From Paracoccaceae bacterium (GTDB lineage: Bacteria > Pseudomonadota > Alphaproteobacteria > Rhodobacterales > Rhodobacteraceae), in NCBI GenBank assembly GCA_018222585.1, contig JAAFAB010000011.1, positions 30,868 through 94,867 on the forward strand: a DNA stretch of 64,000 nt. Reading direction: 5' to 3'. Positions 62,537 to 64,000 of this stretch are shown in pieces (the stretch's first letter is position 1; every line of letters begins with the position of its first letter). The position numbers were made by a program, and so were the translations under genes. The notes under the pieces are model-generated. The model was not told the origin of the DNA. It did not search any database and saw only the letters and a program-made list of their open reading frames with translations.

Positions 62537-63375
62537 TCGTCGCCTTCCTTCTTCTCGGCCTCGATGGAAGCCTCGGCTTCTTTCAGGGCGGCTTCTTCAG
62601 CGGCGGCTGCTTCGGCTGCGGCGGCTTCTTCAGCGGCCTTGGCTTCGGCTTCAGCGGCGGCGGCGGCTTCTTCGGCCAGACGCTTGGCTTCCTCGGCGGC
62701 GGACTTCAGGGCTGCCGGCAGAATGGCGTTCTCGGGGAACGGCTTCTTGACGGCGTCCTTGACGGTGACCCAGCCACCCTTGGAGCCGGGAACGGCGCCC
62801 TTGATGAAGACCAGGCCGCGTTCGCTGTCGGTACGGACGACCTGCAGGTTCTGGGTGGTCACACGGACGGCGCCCATGTGGCCGGCCATCTTCTTGCCCT
62901 TGAACACCTTGCCGGGGTCCTGACACTGGCCGGTCGAACCGTGCGAACGGTGCGAGATCGACACACCGTGCGAGGCGCGCAGGCCGCCGAAGTTGTGGCG
63001 CTTCATGCCACCGGCGAAGCCTTTACCGATCGAGGTGCCCGACACGTCGACGAACTGACCTTCGAAGTAATGATCGGCGGTGATTTCCTCACCCACTTCG
63101 ATCAGGTTCTCGGGGTCGACGCGGAACTCTGCGACCTTGCGCTTGGGCTCGACCTTCGCGGCGGCGAAGTGGCCACGCATGGCCTGCGAGGTGCGCTTGG
63201 CCTTGGCAGTGCCGGCGCCCAGCTGGACGGCGGTGTAGCCATGATCGTCAGCGGTACGCTGAGCGACGACCTGAAGCTTGTCCATTTGCAGGACGGTGAC
63301 GGGGATCTGCTTGCCGTCTTCCATGAAGAGACGGGTCATGCCGACCTTTTTGGCGATGATACCGGAACGGAGCAT
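62533..63375 (-). CDS. rplC: 50S ribosomal protein L3 with long Ala/Glu tail
   Basis: A 280-residue L3. The core (residues 1-220) is normal: [40 protein letters not shown] and [20 protein letters not shown]. Residues about 222-280 are an Ala/Glu/Lys coiled-coil-like tail absent from E. coli L3 (209 residues). The tail is in frame and ends EKKEGDE; it may extend from the ribosome surface. Confidence 0.96.
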   Translation of the reverse strand: MLRSGIIAKKVGMTRLFMEDGKQIPVTVLQMDKLQVVAQRTADDHGYTAVQLGAGTAKAKRTSQAMRGHFAAAKVEPKRKVAEFRVDPENLIEVGEEITADHYFEGQFVDVSGTSIGKGFAGGMKRHNFGGLRASHGVSISHRSHGSTGQCQDPGKVFKGKKMAGHMGAVRVTTQNLQVVRTDSERGLVFIKGAVPGSKGGWVTVKDAVKKPFPENAILPAALKSAAEEAKRLAEEAAAAAEAEAKAAEEAAAAEAAAAEEAALKEAEASIEAEKKEGDE

Positions 63376-63389
63376 CAGTTGGACCCTCC

Positions 63390-63695
63390 TTAAACCTTGA
63401 TCTCGACATCCACGCCGGCGGCGAGGTCGAGCTTCATCAGCGCGTCCACCGTCTGCGGGGTCGGATCCACGATATCCAGGAGCCGCTTGTGGGTGCGGAT
63501 CTCGAACTGGTCGCGGGATTTCTTGTCAACGTGAGGGCCACGGAGAACCGTGAACTTCTCGATCTTGTTGGGCAGCGGGATCGGGCCACGGACGGTCGCG
63601 CCGGTGCGCTTTGCCGTGTTCAGGATTTCCTGCGTGCTGGAATCCAGGACGCGGTAATCGAATGCCTTCAGCCGAATGCGAATGGTCTGGCTCAT
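63390..63695 (-). CDS. rpsJ: 30S ribosomal protein S10
   Basis: A 101-residue S10: [40 protein letters not shown] and [20 protein letters not shown]. The start at 63695 excludes a 7-residue extension. First S10 gene after tuf. Confidence 0.97.
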   Translation of the reverse strand: MSQTIRIRLKAFDYRVLDSSTQEILNTAKRTGATVRGPIPLPNKIEKFTVLRGPHVDKKSRDQFEIRTHKRLLDIVDPTPQTVDALMKLDLAAGVDVEIKV

Positions 63696-63875
63696 TTTTA
63701 TAGCCTTTCGCGGCATTGGAGTTGATAGGACGAACAGGGCTCACCCCTGTCCCTCGTCGAACCCTACGGCGGACCCTGCAAAACAGGGCGGCCCGCCGTT
63801 TGGAATTGGCGCGGGATAATCGCTTCCGGACGGTCTGTCCAGAGGCAATCACACCTTTCGGGGCCGATAAGAGAG

Positions 63876-63897
63876 ACGGCGGGGTTGCCCCCGCCGT
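63876..63897 (-). terminator. Hairpin after tuf
   Basis: ACGGCGGGG-TTGC-CCCCGCCGT, 9-bp perfect stem, 50 bp after the tuf stop, followed on the minus strand by CTCTCTTATC. It could be a weak terminator or attenuator between tuf and rpsJ. Confidence 0.5.
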
Positions 63898-63946
63898 TCA
63901 ATCGGTGTTCCGGGCTGCGCGGCTGGCCGGCCGCCCGAAAAGATCC

Positions 63947-64000
63947 TTACTTCAGGATCTTGGAGACGACGCCCGACCCGACGGTACGGCCGCCTTCACG
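63947..64000 (-). CDS. tuf: Elongation factor Tu, C-terminal end (runs off the window)
   Basis: The last 17 residues, REGGRTVGSGVVSKILK, are the standard C-terminus of EF-Tu. The rest lies beyond 64000. Position before rpsJ is the usual str-S10 junction. Confidence 0.9.
   Translation of the reverse strand, partial: REGGRTVGSGVVSKILK

Overview
The window is high-GC alphaproteobacterial chromosome, most consistent with a Rhodobacterales (Roseobacter/Paracoccaceae-type) host. The support is the gene order rpmH-rnpA-yidD-ttcA-yidC-MOSC-yihA-argB, an aapJQMP general amino-acid transporter, an ATP12-type F1-ATPase chaperone and the sequence character of the ribosomal proteins. No species name can be given from sequence alone.

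Positions 1-16531 are the integrase-proximal part of a prophage inserted at the 3' end of a tRNA-Arg(ACG) gene (16532-16608). The left end lies outside the window. A leftward operon (3818 to 1) carries a carph-isopro/Cro-like regulator, an acidic protein, a RuvC-like resolvase, a PAPS-reductase-like protein, a replication initiator with repeats inside its gene, and the start of a DnaB-type helicase. A rightward operon (5417 to 16467) carries a coiled-coil protein, a DUF5131 protein, an ASCH-like protein, RecE-like nuclease, RecT annealing protein, an HNH/DUF1364 fusion, an excisionase-like protein and a tyrosine integrase. Between them sit a LexA/CI-type repressor and a regulator with three HTH domains. 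The two divergent control regions share an operator-like motif. Most genes in both operons overlap by 4 or 8 bases.

Positions 16834-41150 are ordinary host chromosome: a histidine kinase, the rpmH-rnpA-yidC cluster, a GGDEF/EAL protein, two small outer-membrane barrels, argB, a frameshifted secreted-protein gene, the aapJQMP operon, and a leftward cluster of ATP12, HAD phosphatase, pseudouridine synthase, crcB, rarA/mgsA and a Deg protease.

Positions 41175-64000 hold the tuf/S10/spc/alpha ribosomal region, transcribed leftward. Ribosomal gene order is classical, but non-ribosomal genes interrupt it in five places, several bounded by intrinsic terminators: a His-phosphatase between rpoA and rplQ, a periplasmic protein between rpsM and adk, a lipoprotein plus an opposite-strand secreted protein between rplO and rpmD, three metabolic genes between rpmC and rplP, and a methyltransferase plus a low-GC three-gene cassette on the opposite strand between rplB and rplW. 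Short palindromic repeats of the type CGTAGGGTGGG-N6-CCCACC, a 67-bp tandem duplication and two copies of a roughly 60-bp element lie in or next to these breaks. The low-GC cassette at 59792-60777, with its own palindromic operator and HTH protein, is the least explained coding sequence in the window.
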